Source of the DNA: Candidatus Eiseniibacteriota bacterium
Lineage (GTDB): Bacteria > Eisenbacteria > RBG-16-71-46 > JACRLI01
DNA: 64,000 nt
Assembly (NCBI GenBank): GCA_025351485.1
Contig: JANXVU010000164.1
Location: forward strand, 1 to 64,000
Reading direction: 5' to 3'
Shown: piece after piece, positions 26,801 to 34,217 of the stretch
Layout: every line of letters begins with the position of its first letter
Numbering within the stretch: the first letter of the stretch is position 1
Notes under the pieces: model-generated
Database searches by the model: none
What the model was told of the DNA's origin: nothing
Seen by the model: only the letters and a program-made list of their open reading frames with translations
Position numbers and translations under genes: made by a program

Positions 26801-29090
26801 TCTCACTGCGCTGCATGCCGCCGAGGGCCTCACCACCCGGGCGGACTACGACATGGCGGGGCATCTGCGGCACTCCCGCGGGGCCGATGGCGGTGGGCGC
26901 GCCTGGATCTACGATCTTGCGGGCCGGCCGGTTTTTGCCCAGGACGAGAACGGCGTGGGCCGCGGAAGCTGGACCTACTTTCGGTACGACGCCACGGGGA
27001 GGCTCCTGGAGGAGGGCAACGCGAGCGCATCCTCCGAGCCCCAGCTGCAGGCCCTGGCGGACGCGGGGCAGCTGCCTTCGGGAGCCTCCTGGCAGTTCCG
27101 GTACACGTACGATTCGTCCGCGGACCCGAACGGTGAGGGGGCGCTGACCCGGGTAGAGACCCGCCTCGCCGGCGCCTCCATCGACGCCGTGGATCTCCAG
27201 CACGATGCTCGCGGACGGGTCATCCGGAAGGATATGTCGTTTGCCGGGCTGGCCCGAGCGCTCATCGTGAGGTACGCCTACGACCGGCAGGGCCGCCGGA
27301 CGGCGGTCACCTATCCCGATGGCCGCGCCGCGAACTTCACCTACGACCGCTCGCTCGGGGGCATCGCGGGAATATCGATCGGATCGCTTTCCATGGTGGC
27401 GGTGACCTCCGATGGGGCCGGGCGCCCATCGCAGGTTCGAAACGGCGCGGTGAGCGAGTCGCGCCAGTACGGGCCACGCGGGGAGCTCGTTGGCCTGGAC
27501 GCGCGGATTGGCGGGCTCGTGCGCTTCGGCGAATGGCTCCAGCAGGATACGGACGGCCGCCTGGCGCATCGATCCACCCTCACGGACAGCCGCTGGGACA
27601 TCTCTCGCGACGACGCCTCGCGTATCTCCGGGGTGCGCTTCGCCGACGAAGGCGGCGCGCCCTCCCTGGAGTACCGCTACACCGCCGGGGGAGACCTGGA
27701 TTCCGTTGCATCGGACCTGGTGGGGCACCGCGCCACGTGGAGCGCCCACCGCCTGCTGGAGTGGTCCCGCGCCCCGCTCGGGCGCGACGTGTTCTTCTAT
27801 GATCCTCACGGAAACCTGGCTCGCCGGATCCGGCTGCTGGGCACCGACACGCTGGGCACGCTGGACCTGCGCTGGTCCTCGCGGAACGAACTGCTCGCGG
27901 TAACCGGTTGCGCGGACGGCCGCTGTGATTCGGCCACCTACGCCTGCGACGCCTGGGGAGGCCGCAGCCGGAAGACCTGCGCGGGTTCGCGAACACTTCT
28001 GGTGCGGGACGAGTCCGGGGACCTGCTCGCGGAGATCGACTCCGCCGGCAACACCGTGCGCGATTACGTGCGCGCCCGGGGCCGGCTCTACGGGTTTATC
28101 CGCCAGGACGGTTCCTACACCGCCTGCGTGCAGGACGCGCTGGGATCGGTTCGGCTCGGGGTGGATGCGGACGGGGCGGTGCGATTCAGGCAGGACTATC
28201 TGCCCTACGGAGAGCTCAGCCACGCCGAGTATGCGGAACGGCCATCGGTGGGCTATCTGGGCGCGGAGCAGGACGCGGAGACCGGATTCTGCTACTTCAA
28301 GAACAGGCTCTACGATCCAGGGACCGCGCGGTTTCTATCGCCCGACCCGCTGCGCTCGGCGGGCCTTCCCGAATATGCCTACGCGCTGGGGGATCCGCTC
28401 ACCTTCGTGGACGCGGACGGTCTGGCGCCCGACGGGATCGATTCCGAGATCAAGCCGTCGTTCTCCCTGCCGGAACTCATCGTTCGGGCCCACGGAATGT
28501 CCGGGGAAGGGATGGCCCGATGGGTGATGCTGCGCCTTGCGCGCTCGGTGCGGAGCGGGGACGACTTTTCGGATCCCGGCCGGTCGCGCGAGCCATCGGA
28601 GCTCCGTCCGCCCGGTCCGGTTCGCGAGATCGCGCGCGATCTCGGAGGCGGGATCGAGTCGGCGGTGCACGCGCTCCGCCGCGCGGGCCTTCCCACCTCG
28701 GGGCTGGCCCGGGCGCCGGGGATCTCCGCGCTCACCGGGGCCGCCGGATCCGCGCTGCGGCATGCGCTCATCGCCCACGAGTTGATCGCGCTCGCCAAGG
28801 TCGCTCCGGCCATCGACCGCCTGCAGGGCCTCACCCCGGCGCAGCGGGATGCCCTGCGGCTCAAGGCCGGCGTGGTGCTGCTCTCCGAGCTCACGCTGGA
28901 CTCGTTCACGCTGCTGGCGCTGGCGCTCGCCCCGGCAGGCGCGCACCACGCCGAAACGGTCGGTGGCCTGTTGGAGGGAAGAGGCGCCGTCTCCGACTAC
29001 GCCGACCGGTTGCTGGAGGGAATCGTGCCCGGCTACGACGACGTCTCGGTACTCGGCGACCTGGTCGAGGATGCCGGAGAGGAGCCCTGA
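23889..29090 (+). CDS. RHS/YD-repeat protein with unrecognised C-terminal domain
   Basis: 1733 aa, with GGAGGGGGG before the ATG and a signal peptide ending ARAEE. After about 300 residues of beta structure come many YD-type repeats (for example FEYDAFGRLSVAHDPAG, YDETGNLTALH, YDLAGRPVF), which build the RHS/TcC cocoon. The RHS core signature GYLGAEQDAETGFCYFKNRL, then YDPGTARFLSPDP, lies at about 1454-1487 and ends at FVDADGLAP near 1513. The final about 218 residues form the variable C-terminal domain. They are Arg/Pro-rich, then helical with a hydrophobic stretch (about 1660-1690), and match no toxin I recognise. No immunity-like gene follows directly. Confidence 0.85.
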   Translation: MGGGWVKGVVALAAAAALVATARAEEPGEMRDVRGFDLAGDTQTIGPGETVGLFQGSPSYRQLLLRWPEPEGQELALTLEYSGAVEHRRFDFRSTSGYVNAPGVFGEWSLCLDGHAVWTGNLAPYLFNGELPGVPHRDSSGQPVDGCWRTCGFGVCDLAYSSGGSSGDVELLGSGGALVQFGYPGNNPAAGNPCMLPNDPSLSWRAQLAPPAGSGRSLTVKKPDGSTWRFDEVPLTLYWPGYLYNVSQGPRAFRLAYASSLSGAFEAHINYEYADSLPGRCGGLHPTAIRITDQVGRSMEIRVDQPSAGGSCEVTVLSSTSPAAQWLEFTERSYADPAFHVRRSYLFDLDSWTDRAGRVTRFRYENDDRQEAFSNNCSDTLLIRARRLAEVDYPTGGSSSYLYAPLPATRPACPDPRYRYQDSAWRSMGRTPALHPMTRRVEVRESGGAAPVQTVDFAYWWNSSPAVGDPLESEGYRYHTLVSLDRSGPPIPRPLRPLSIASAQGVSVDYEFIKIPHQPQTHGGPSYNRWAPRELTASLTLASGETHTLLCAYDAVASGSGYAGTLLPVSRTCRVTSVLGTAEYTTSVGHDSLARVTFFTDPSGARHQLDYDEDPSLHSPWAASGHYSVRLLARERTYSASTGALLAEDWSDREPLLGRVMASHRRLDPARVATTTYAYDPEIPWRVVRADGPAGETAEFSYGAELIPNTLGWAGSPGEEVPARITLRPSAQGARVFFQGFDGEGRLLRTADGSGHMTSRGYDGDGRPRTLAFPGDVMTGPPPPEGKFQPQLPPYDLTPWPSGVRTYYDAPGNSSVRSTFYSAMSDSLPTQSLRDGLGRLRLRRFVGGPQGAPESFEYDAFGRLSVAHDPAGGEWSYSHDELGRLTAMGDAGGNSNQFDFHTVPDLGAWGVVLDPAIPRGYLEARIAHMAGGAGAIRAVDAAGRLRVTAVLPFGSNVPVGMQSFEYDETGNLTALHAAEGLTTRADYDMAGHLRHSRGADGGGRAWIYDLAGRPVFAQDENGVGRGSWTYFRYDATGRLLEEGNASASSEPQLQALADAGQLPSGASWQFRYTYDSSADPNGEGALTRVETRLAGASIDAVDLQHDARGRVIRKDMSFAGLARALIVRYAYDRQGRRTAVTYPDGRAANFTYDRSLGGIAGISIGSLSMVAVTSDGAGRPSQVRNGAVSESRQYGPRGELVGLDARIGGLVRFGEWLQQDTDGRLAHRSTLTDSRWDISRDDASRISGVRFADEGGAPSLEYRYTAGGDLDSVASDLVGHRATWSAHRLLEWSRAPLGRDVFFYDPHGNLARRIRLLGTDTLGTLDLRWSSRNELLAVTGCADGRCDSATYACDAWGGRSRKTCAGSRTLLVRDESGDLLAEIDSAGNTVRDYVRARGRLYGFIRQDGSYTACVQDALGSVRLGVDADGAVRFRQDYLPYGELSHAEYAERPSVGYLGAEQDAETGFCYFKNRLYDPGTARFLSPDPLRSAGLPEYAYALGDPLTFVDADGLAPDGIDSEIKPSFSLPELIVRAHGMSGEGMARWVMLRLARSVRSGDDFSDPGRSREPSELRPPGPVREIARDLGGGIESAVHALRRAGLPTSGLARAPGISALTGAAGSALRHALIAHELIALAKVAPAIDRLQGLTPAQRDALRLKAGVVLLSELTLDSFTLLALALAPAGAHHAETVGGLLEGRGAVSDYADRLLEGIVPGYDDVSVLGDLVEDAGEEP

Positions 29091-29094
29091 CCGC

Positions 29095-29124
29095 GGCGGG
29101 CGCGCGCCGCCCCGCGCGCCCGCC
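29095..29124 (+). terminator. GC-rich hairpin after RHS gene
   Basis: GGCGGGCGCGC (29095-29105) pairs with GCGCGCCCGCC (29114-29124), loop 8 nt, four bases after the RHS stop. Only CTTGCTG follows, so termination may be partial. Confidence 0.45.
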
Positions 29125-29129
29125 CTTGC

Positions 29130-29158
29130 TGGACTTTGCCCAAAGCCTCTGTTACCCT
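29130..29158 (+). promoter_or_regulatory. Promoter of DUF502 gene (leaderless type)
   Basis: TGGACT (29130-29135), 17-nt spacer, TACCCT (29153-29158), then 9 bases to the ATG. No Shine-Dalgarno sequence precedes that ATG. Confidence 0.5.
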
Positions 29159-29167
29159 CCGCGTTCC

Positions 29168-29845
29168 ATGGCACCCGCACCATCACCCTTCGAGGCAGAG
29201 CCGGAAAACCGGGGGATTCTCTCGGCGATCCGCCGCATTTTCCTCCAGGGGCTGGTCATCACCATCCCGCTGGTCATCACCCTTTGGATCTTCAAGCTCT
29301 TCCTTGGAACGCTGGACGGCTACCTCGATCCGGTGTTCCGCCGCTACCTGGGGCGCCATATCTACGGCCTCGGGGTGATCTCGTCCATCATCACCGTTTT
29401 CCTGATCGGGCTGGTCACTCGCAATCTGGTGGGGCGCATGATCCTCACCGGCGTGGAGAGCCTGCTGCTGACGATCCCGGTGGTGAAGAACGTCTACTAC
29501 GCGGCCAAGGAGCTCATGGACGCCTTCTCGGGCGCCAATCGCTCCCGGATCTTCCGGGAGGTGCTCCTGGTGGAGTACCCGCGGCTCGGCATGTACTCGG
29601 TGGGATTCGTCACCAACCGGGTGCAGTTCCTGGCCGGCCAGCGCGGGGACGAACAGCTCGTGAACGTGTACATTCCGCACCCGCCCAACCCGACCTCCGG
29701 GATGCTGGTGCTGCTCCCGATCGACCAGGTCCACGCCCTGGACATCACCGTCGAAGAAGGGCTGAAGCTTGTCCTTTCGGGAGGCATCGTGTCCCCGGGA
29801 ACGCTCAAGGCCCGGGTTTCCGGGACGGCGCCGCCCCTCCCCTGA
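29168..29845 (+). CDS. DUF502 family membrane protein
   Basis: 225-aa integral membrane protein. Two hydrophobic segments (about 23-46 and 66-86) are followed by the family's conserved IPVVKNVYYAAKELMDAFSG stretch and then a soluble beta-rich domain with VLLVEYPRLGMYSVGFVT and VYIPHPPNPTSGML. This layout is that of DUF502, a widespread bacterial and plant family (LIKE-COV) with no assigned biochemical activity in bacteria. The start at ATG 29168 is fixed by the protein N-terminus rather than by a ribosome binding site, which is lacking. It has its own promoter candidate and a strong promoter for the next gene follows its stop. Confidence 0.85.
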   Translation: MAPAPSPFEAEPENRGILSAIRRIFLQGLVITIPLVITLWIFKLFLGTLDGYLDPVFRRYLGRHIYGLGVISSIITVFLIGLVTRNLVGRMILTGVESLLLTIPVVKNVYYAAKELMDAFSGANRSRIFREVLLVEYPRLGMYSVGFVTNRVQFLAGQRGDEQLVNVYIPHPPNPTSGMLVLLPIDQVHALDITVEEGLKLVLSGGIVSPGTLKARVSGTAPPLP

Positions 29846-29849
29846 GAGC

Positions 29850-29878
29850 TTGATTTATTCATCGTGACCGTCTAAAAT
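29850..29878 (+). promoter_or_regulatory. Strong promoter of the double-cupredoxin gene
   Basis: TTGATT (29850-29855), exact 17-nt spacer, TAAAAT (29873-29878): 4/6 and 5/6 to the sigma-70 consensus. It lies 5 bases after the DUF502 stop codon and about 82 bases of leader precede the ATG at 29967. Confidence 0.7.
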
Positions 29879-29966
29879 CAGGCCTCCCCCAGTCTCCCTC
29901 GGTCAAGCTGGGAAGTTGTTGTTTGGCCCCGCCCGGTTGGCCGAAAATGCTCCGGAGGAATCGAGC

Positions 29967-30890
29967 ATGAAGGTCTCGCTTCTGGTTCTTGCACTGCTTC
30001 TTGCCATCACGCCGGTTTCCGGGGCCGCCGTCACCACCGTCCAGATCGTGGACGCCGGGGGCGGCACTTTTGCGTTTTCTCCCCAGGTGGTGTACGTGGC
30101 CCTCGGGGACACCGTGAAGTGGGTCAACACCACCGCGGCCATCCACACCACCACCAGCGGCATCGCTCCGACCGCGGACGGAACCTGGGACTCCGGGATC
30201 ATCGGGCTCGGGGGGACGTTCCAGTTCCAGTTCACTTCGTCGGGCTCCTATCGTTACTTCTGCGGGGTGCACACCACCATGGCGGGCGTGGTGCGGGTGA
30301 CGCGCGCGGTGGTGACCATCCAGGGATTCGCGTTTCACCCGGCCAGCCTGACCATGGTTCAGGGCGACACCGTCATTTTCAAGATGCAGGACTCCTTTAC
30401 CACTCACACCACCACCAGCGGGACCCCCTTCCCGGGCCCGGGCCCGGATGGGTTGTGGGATAGCGGCTTCCTGGGAACGGGGGGCCAGTTCGTGCTGACC
30501 ACGGGCTCCATTCCCGTCGGCCAGCATCCCTTCTTCTGCCAGGTCCACAATTCGATGAAGGGGACCCTCACCTTGATCGCGCCGGTCACCGGGGTCGGCC
30601 GTGGGGCCATTCCTCCGATCCGGCTGCTGGCGGCCCGGCCCAACCCGGCGCGCCACCAGGTGGAGCTGGCATTCGAGCTTCCGGTCGCGCGGACTGTTCG
30701 GCTGGCGCTCGCTGACGCCTCCGGCCGTTCGGTCCGGACGCTGCTGGAAGGGCCACAGGGCGCGGGACGCCATTCGGTCCGGTGGGACGGCCGCTCGGCT
30801 TCCGGCCGGTTGATGCCTGCGGGCGTGTACTTCTACCGGCTGGATGCGGGCGACTTCCACTCCACCCGGCGGTTCACCTGGGTGAGGTAG
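29967..30890 (+). CDS. Secreted double cupredoxin with FlgD-like C-terminal domain
   Basis: 307 aa; GGAGGA before the ATG, signal peptide ending VSGAA. Two plastocyanin/halocyanin-type domains stand in tandem. The first carries H60, then C99-x2-H102-x2-M105; the second H147, then C191-x2-H194-x2-M197. All four type 1 copper ligands are present in both. The C-terminal about 85 residues (AARPNPARH, ALADASGRSVRTL, WDGRSASGRLMPAGVYFYRL) form a FlgD-like domain, suggesting display on the cell surface or export by the route used by the neighbouring surface proteins. It may shuttle electrons or bind copper outside the cell; partner unknown. Strong promoter upstream. Confidence 0.85.
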   Translation: MKVSLLVLALLLAITPVSGAAVTTVQIVDAGGGTFAFSPQVVYVALGDTVKWVNTTAAIHTTTSGIAPTADGTWDSGIIGLGGTFQFQFTSSGSYRYFCGVHTTMAGVVRVTRAVVTIQGFAFHPASLTMVQGDTVIFKMQDSFTTHTTTSGTPFPGPGPDGLWDSGFLGTGGQFVLTTGSIPVGQHPFFCQVHNSMKGTLTLIAPVTGVGRGAIPPIRLLAARPNPARHQVELAFELPVARTVRLALADASGRSVRTLLEGPQGAGRHSVRWDGRSASGRLMPAGVYFYRLDAGDFHSTRRFTWVR

Positions 30891-30911
30891 AGCGCCCGCG
30901 GCACTGAAGTC

Positions 30912-30947
30912 GAAGGGCCCGTGCCTGTCGGCGCGGGCCCTTCTTCA
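30912..30947 (+). terminator. Intrinsic terminator
   Basis: GAAGGGCCCG (30912-30921) pairs with CGGGCCCTTC (30934-30943), followed by TTCATG. It ends the cupredoxin transcript. Confidence 0.75.
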
Positions 30948-30973
30948 TGCTAGGATGAAGGCATGGAGGGAAA

Positions 30974-32098
30974 ATGAGCGTCACGCGATCCAGGGGCCTC
31001 TCCTTGCTGGGAGCGGCCCTGGTACTATCGGTGCTCCACCCGGCTCCACCCCGCGCCGGAACCATCCTGGCCGGCAATGGCTCGCCCGCGGGCCTGACCA
31101 TCCAGTCCGCCCTGGACCGGGCGCATGCCGGGGACACCGTGCTGGTGCTGCCCGGAACCTACAAAGGCCACCTGGCCATTTCCACAGGCGTAACCATGCG
31201 CAGCCGGGACGGCGCAGATTCCACGCGCCTGGTCGGCGACGGCCTGCGCGGGATCTTGCAGGCGGTGGGGTGCGACAGTTCGACCCGGGTGGAAGGCTTC
31301 ACCTTCACCGAGGGCCGCGGCACCAAGCTGGCGCAGCTTCGGTTCGAGGGCGGGGGCGGCATCCTGGCCTTCCGTTCCGCGCTGCGCGTGCGCGACAACA
31401 TCTTCTTCGCCAACCGGCTGGACGTGGGCAGCGGCGTGGGCGGAGGGATCGCGCTCTTTGACAGCCCCGCGCTCCTCGAGCGCAACGTGTTCGACTCCAA
31501 TTCGGCCAACCAGGGCGGGGCCTTGTACGCCCGGGGCTGCAGCCTGCTGGTGGTGCGCGGGAACCACGCCGTGCACAACAACGCGGACGGGGACGGTGGG
31601 GCGTTCATGTTCGACCTGAACACCGTGGGCCTGGTGGAGTTCAACGTGCTGGAGCGCAACCAGGCATCCTGGGGCGGGGGAATGGAAATCGGCCCGGTCA
31701 CCCGCATGGGAGTCGTGAACAACACCGTGGTCGCGAACTTCTCCCGGCAGTGGGGCGGGGGGATCTTCATCGTGGACTGCCGCCCGCTGGTGATCCGCAA
31801 CCTGGTGGCGGAAAACCGTTCCGAGTTCAAGGGCGGGGGAATCGCGGGCGGGCGTTCCGCGTTTCCGGACTTGAGATGCAACCTGGGCTGGCACAACACT
31901 CCCAGCAGTTTCTTCTTCGGCGAGGATTCGGTGGATGTCCCGGGCATCGCGAGCCAGGTGGAAGTGGATCCGGGCTTCTGCAACTACCTTACGGGCAACT
32001 TTCATCCAACGCCGGGCGGCCCCGCCGACACCGAACCTTGCGGCCTCATCGGCGCGCTCGAAGCGGATTGTCCGAAGCTTGAGAAGATCCTGCGCTGA
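30974..32098 (+). CDS. Secreted right-handed parallel beta-helix protein
   Basis: 374 aa; GGAGGG three bases before the ATG. The signal peptide (about 1-28) ends in PRAGT. The body opens with TIQSALDRAHAGDTVLVLPGTY, the common entry coil of pectate-lyase-like right-handed beta-helices, followed by coils rich in Asn and Gly-Gly (GGGGILAF, NVFDSNSANQGGALYARG, NTVVANFSRQWGGGIFI). No catalytic Asp/Arg set of pectate lyases or polygalacturonases is evident, and no FlgD-like C-terminus is attached. Probably a polysaccharide-binding or adhesin-type extracellular protein. It is followed by 320 bases without a gene. Confidence 0.75.
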   Translation: MSVTRSRGLSLLGAALVLSVLHPAPPRAGTILAGNGSPAGLTIQSALDRAHAGDTVLVLPGTYKGHLAISTGVTMRSRDGADSTRLVGDGLRGILQAVGCDSSTRVEGFTFTEGRGTKLAQLRFEGGGGILAFRSALRVRDNIFFANRLDVGSGVGGGIALFDSPALLERNVFDSNSANQGGALYARGCSLLVVRGNHAVHNNADGDGGAFMFDLNTVGLVEFNVLERNQASWGGGMEIGPVTRMGVVNNTVVANFSRQWGGGIFIVDCRPLVIRNLVAENRSEFKGGGIAGGRSAFPDLRCNLGWHNTPSSFFFGEDSVDVPGIASQVEVDPGFCNYLTGNFHPTPGGPADTEPCGLIGALEADCPKLEKILR

Positions 32099-32345
32099 TA
32101 CCGCGCGCCGATTGTGCGCACATCAAGTTGTGGAAAACTTCCATGCCATTCCCTATGTGCGAAAGTTTTCTGGTCCGCATGCACGTTTTTCATTGAAGCC
32201 GTTTCGACTGCGGTGCAATACTGCTCTTCGCTGATTACGAGTTTGGGAGTCGTTCTGGATTTTCATTGAGGGAGATTCAGGACGCGCCCTCGGTGGCGGG
32301 CCGCGGCAAGGATGCCGCACCGCCACCCTCGTCTTCGGTTCCGCC
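32099..32345. other. Gene-poor spacer, less GC-rich than its surroundings
   Basis: No ORF with protein-like character here. The stretch 32120-32270 is clearly less GC-rich than the genes around it. It contains a perfect 8-bp inverted repeat, GAAAACTT (32133-32140) and AAGTTTTC (32163-32170), with a 22-nt loop. I cannot assign a function; a small RNA or the remains of a mobile element are possible but unsupported. Confidence 0.35.
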
Positions 32346-32381
32346 AAAAAAAAGGCCAGCCCGCGCAAGCGAGCTGGCCTT
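32346..32381 (-). terminator. Intrinsic terminator of thioredoxin gene
   Basis: On the minus strand AAGGCCAGC (32381-32373) pairs with GCTGGCCTT (32360-32352), followed by a run of eight T (complement of 32346-32353). A textbook terminator 38 bases after the trxA stop. Confidence 0.88.
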
Positions 32382-32418
32382 CGTGTTTGTCGCAACTCCG
32401 CGCGCGGCGGATCCGTAC

Positions 32419-32745
32419 TTAGCCGAGGTGCGGGGTCAGCCTGTTGACCAGGTCCTGCTTGCGCATGTTGCCGACCATCTGCTCCACCACCTTGCCGCCC
32501 TTGAACACCAGCAACGTCGGAATGCTGCGCACCATGAAGTGGGTGGCGGTGGCCGGATTGTCGTCCACGTTCACCTTGACCACCTTGAGGGTGCTGGCGT
32601 TTTCGCGCGCCACTTCGTCGACGGTCGGCCCAAGGGCGCGGCACGGACCGCACCACTCGGCCCAGAAATCCACCAGGACCGGGGTGGAGGACTGGAGAAC
32701 TTCCTTTTCAAACGTGGCGTCCGTGACTTCCTGGGCGCTGGACAT
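32419..32745 (-). CDS. trxA: Thioredoxin
   Basis: 108-aa cytoplasmic thioredoxin that reduces protein disulfides using electrons from thioredoxin reductase. The active site is VDFWAEWCGPCRALGP (WCGPC). The family cis-proline appears in VRSIPTLLVFKGG. The start is the ATG at 32745 (MSSAQEV), with AAGGAG nine bases upstream; the frame could extend to 32781 but that adds an unlikely tail. Length matches E. coli TrxA. It is a single-gene unit with its own terminator, divergent from the acetyltransferase gene. TTGACA is present on the minus strand at 32880-32875, but no -10 follows at the right distance. Confidence 0.95.
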   Translation of the reverse strand: MSSAQEVTDATFEKEVLQSSTPVLVDFWAEWCGPCRALGPTVDEVARENASTLKVVKVNVDDNPATATHFMVRSIPTLLVFKGGKVVEQMVGNMRKQDLVNRLTPHLG

Positions 32746-32888
32746 GCTCAAATGCTCCTTTCGGGTGCCAAAACGGTGCATCGCGGCCGGGGGGCCGGAC
32801 TCGTATCTGAATCATGAGATGCGGCGGACCCTGCATGCGATTCGCACTGGACGTTGCCATGTCACTCAATCCCCTGTCAATACGGGGG

Positions 32889-32917
32889 TTTACAGGGCCG
32901 GGCCACTGGCTTAGCCT
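32889..32917 (+). promoter_or_regulatory. Promoter of Eis-like gene (leaderless type)
   Basis: TTTACA (32889-32894), exact 17-nt spacer, TAGCCT (32912-32917); ATG follows after 9 bases. The predicted transcript would begin within about 3 bases of the start codon, leaving out the weak AGGA. Confidence 0.6.
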
Positions 32918-32926
32918 CAGGAATCC

Positions 32927-34201
32927 ATGACCCCGAAAATCCGACGCCTTACAGTCCGCCGCGCGCGGCCGACCGACGTGCCCAACCTGGCGCGTATCTC
33001 CCATGACGCGTTCCCGGGGGCCGACCTCACCTTGGCCGAGCGGGAAGTCTTCATGAGCAAGTCAACCCTGCCCTGGAACACCCGGGCGGTGGTGGAGGTG
33101 GACGGCGTCCACGCCGGCCAGGCCACTGCCATCCCGTTCAGGATGTGGATGGCGGGCGCCGAGTTCCCGATGGGCGGCGTGGCCGGCGTGGCCGTGGCTC
33201 CCGAATCCCGCCGGGCGGGCGTGGCCCGCGCGCTCATGACCGAAATGCTGCGGATGATGCGCGGCCGGGGCGACGTGGTGTCCCTGCTCTATCCCTTCCG
33301 GCACAGCTTTTACCGCTCCTACGGCTATGGCCTGATCGGCGAGCGCCAGCTGTTCGACGTGGCCCCGGCGGTGCTGCCCCGCTACGACGGGCCCGAAAGT
33401 GTCCGGGCCCTGAAGCGCGAGGAGTACGCCCTGGCCATGGAGTGCTACGAACGGGTCATGAAGCGTTCCACCTGCTGGCTCGAGCGCAACGACCGCATGT
33501 GGGATGCGCTGTGGAAGCACGACGAAACCCGGGTGTTTGCGGTCATCCGTCCGGGCGAACCGGGCCGCATCGCCGGCTGCTTTCTGGCCGAGTACCGGGA
33601 CCGCTACGGCCGTCCCGCGATGGACGTGATGGACTACGCGATGGAGGACGAGGGCGCCATGCGCGCCATGCTCGACATGCTCCACTCGCAGCGCGACCAG
33701 GTCTCCCAGGTGCGCATCTTCGCGGCCCCCGACGAGTACTTCGCGCAGCGCCTGGTGGAGCCCGAGCGTCCCGCGCGCGAGAACATCCTTCCGCCCATGT
33801 ATTCCCTGGCGGGGACCCTGGGCTACGGCTACATGGGCCGGGTGCTGGACCTGGTGAAGTCGCTCAAGCTGCGTCCGTTCCATCCGGTCGAGCCGCTGGA
33901 GGCCCGCATCACCCTGCGCGATTCGTCGCTGCAGGGCGGCATCGCCCGCGCCACGCTGTCCCTGGGCCCGGGCGGTGGCCGCGCGCTCAAGACCGCCACC
34001 CCGTTGCGCTCGCGCTCGGGCGGCCCCGGCTCGATTTCCATCGATATCCCCGTGGATCTGTTCAGCCAGTGTTTTTTCGGCTACCTGCCGTGGACGGTGG
34101 CCGCCCGCGACGAACGCATGAAGGTGCGCGGAGAAGAATCCCTCCCCGCCCTGGACCGGGCGTTCCGCGTGGCGCTTCCGTCCATGCGCGATTTCTTCTA
34201 A
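32927..34201 (+). CDS. Eis-like GNAT acetyltransferase with SCP2-like C-terminal domain
   Basis: 424 aa. The N-terminal GNAT domain has the acetyl-CoA loop VAVAPESRRAGVARALM (about 88-104) and the FYRSYGYGLIGE motif. A second degenerate GNAT-like domain and a C-terminal sterol-carrier-like domain follow, the three-part layout of Eis (enhanced intracellular survival) proteins. In mycobacterial Eis the C-terminal Phe carboxylate takes part in catalysis; this protein also ends in Phe-Phe. Eis enzymes acetylate amines such as aminoglycosides or protein lysines; the native substrate here is unknown. The ABC transporter genes follow 16 bp downstream. Confidence 0.82.
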   Translation: MTPKIRRLTVRRARPTDVPNLARISHDAFPGADLTLAEREVFMSKSTLPWNTRAVVEVDGVHAGQATAIPFRMWMAGAEFPMGGVAGVAVAPESRRAGVARALMTEMLRMMRGRGDVVSLLYPFRHSFYRSYGYGLIGERQLFDVAPAVLPRYDGPESVRALKREEYALAMECYERVMKRSTCWLERNDRMWDALWKHDETRVFAVIRPGEPGRIAGCFLAEYRDRYGRPAMDVMDYAMEDEGAMRAMLDMLHSQRDQVSQVRIFAAPDEYFAQRLVEPERPARENILPPMYSLAGTLGYGYMGRVLDLVKSLKLRPFHPVEPLEARITLRDSSLQGGIARATLSLGPGGGRALKTATPLRSRSGGPGSISIDIPVDLFSQCFFGYLPWTVAARDERMKVRGEESLPALDRAFRVALPSMRDFF

Positions 34202-34217
34202 TCAGGAAGGGCCACGC

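Noticed and set aside
26034-28223. A 729-codon minus-strand open frame inside the RHS gene
   Set aside because: Opposite clear YD repeats and the RHS core on the plus strand; shadow frame.
32133-32170. Inverted repeat GAAAACTT/AAGTTTTC as a possible terminator or small RNA
   Set aside because: The loop is 22 nt and no T-run follows; the stem is only 8 bp and A/T-rich. Kept only as a note on that spacer.
32875-32880. Perfect -35 TTGACA on the minus strand upstream of trxA
   Set aside because: No TAnnnT hexamer occurs 16-18 bases further on, so I do not call a promoter.
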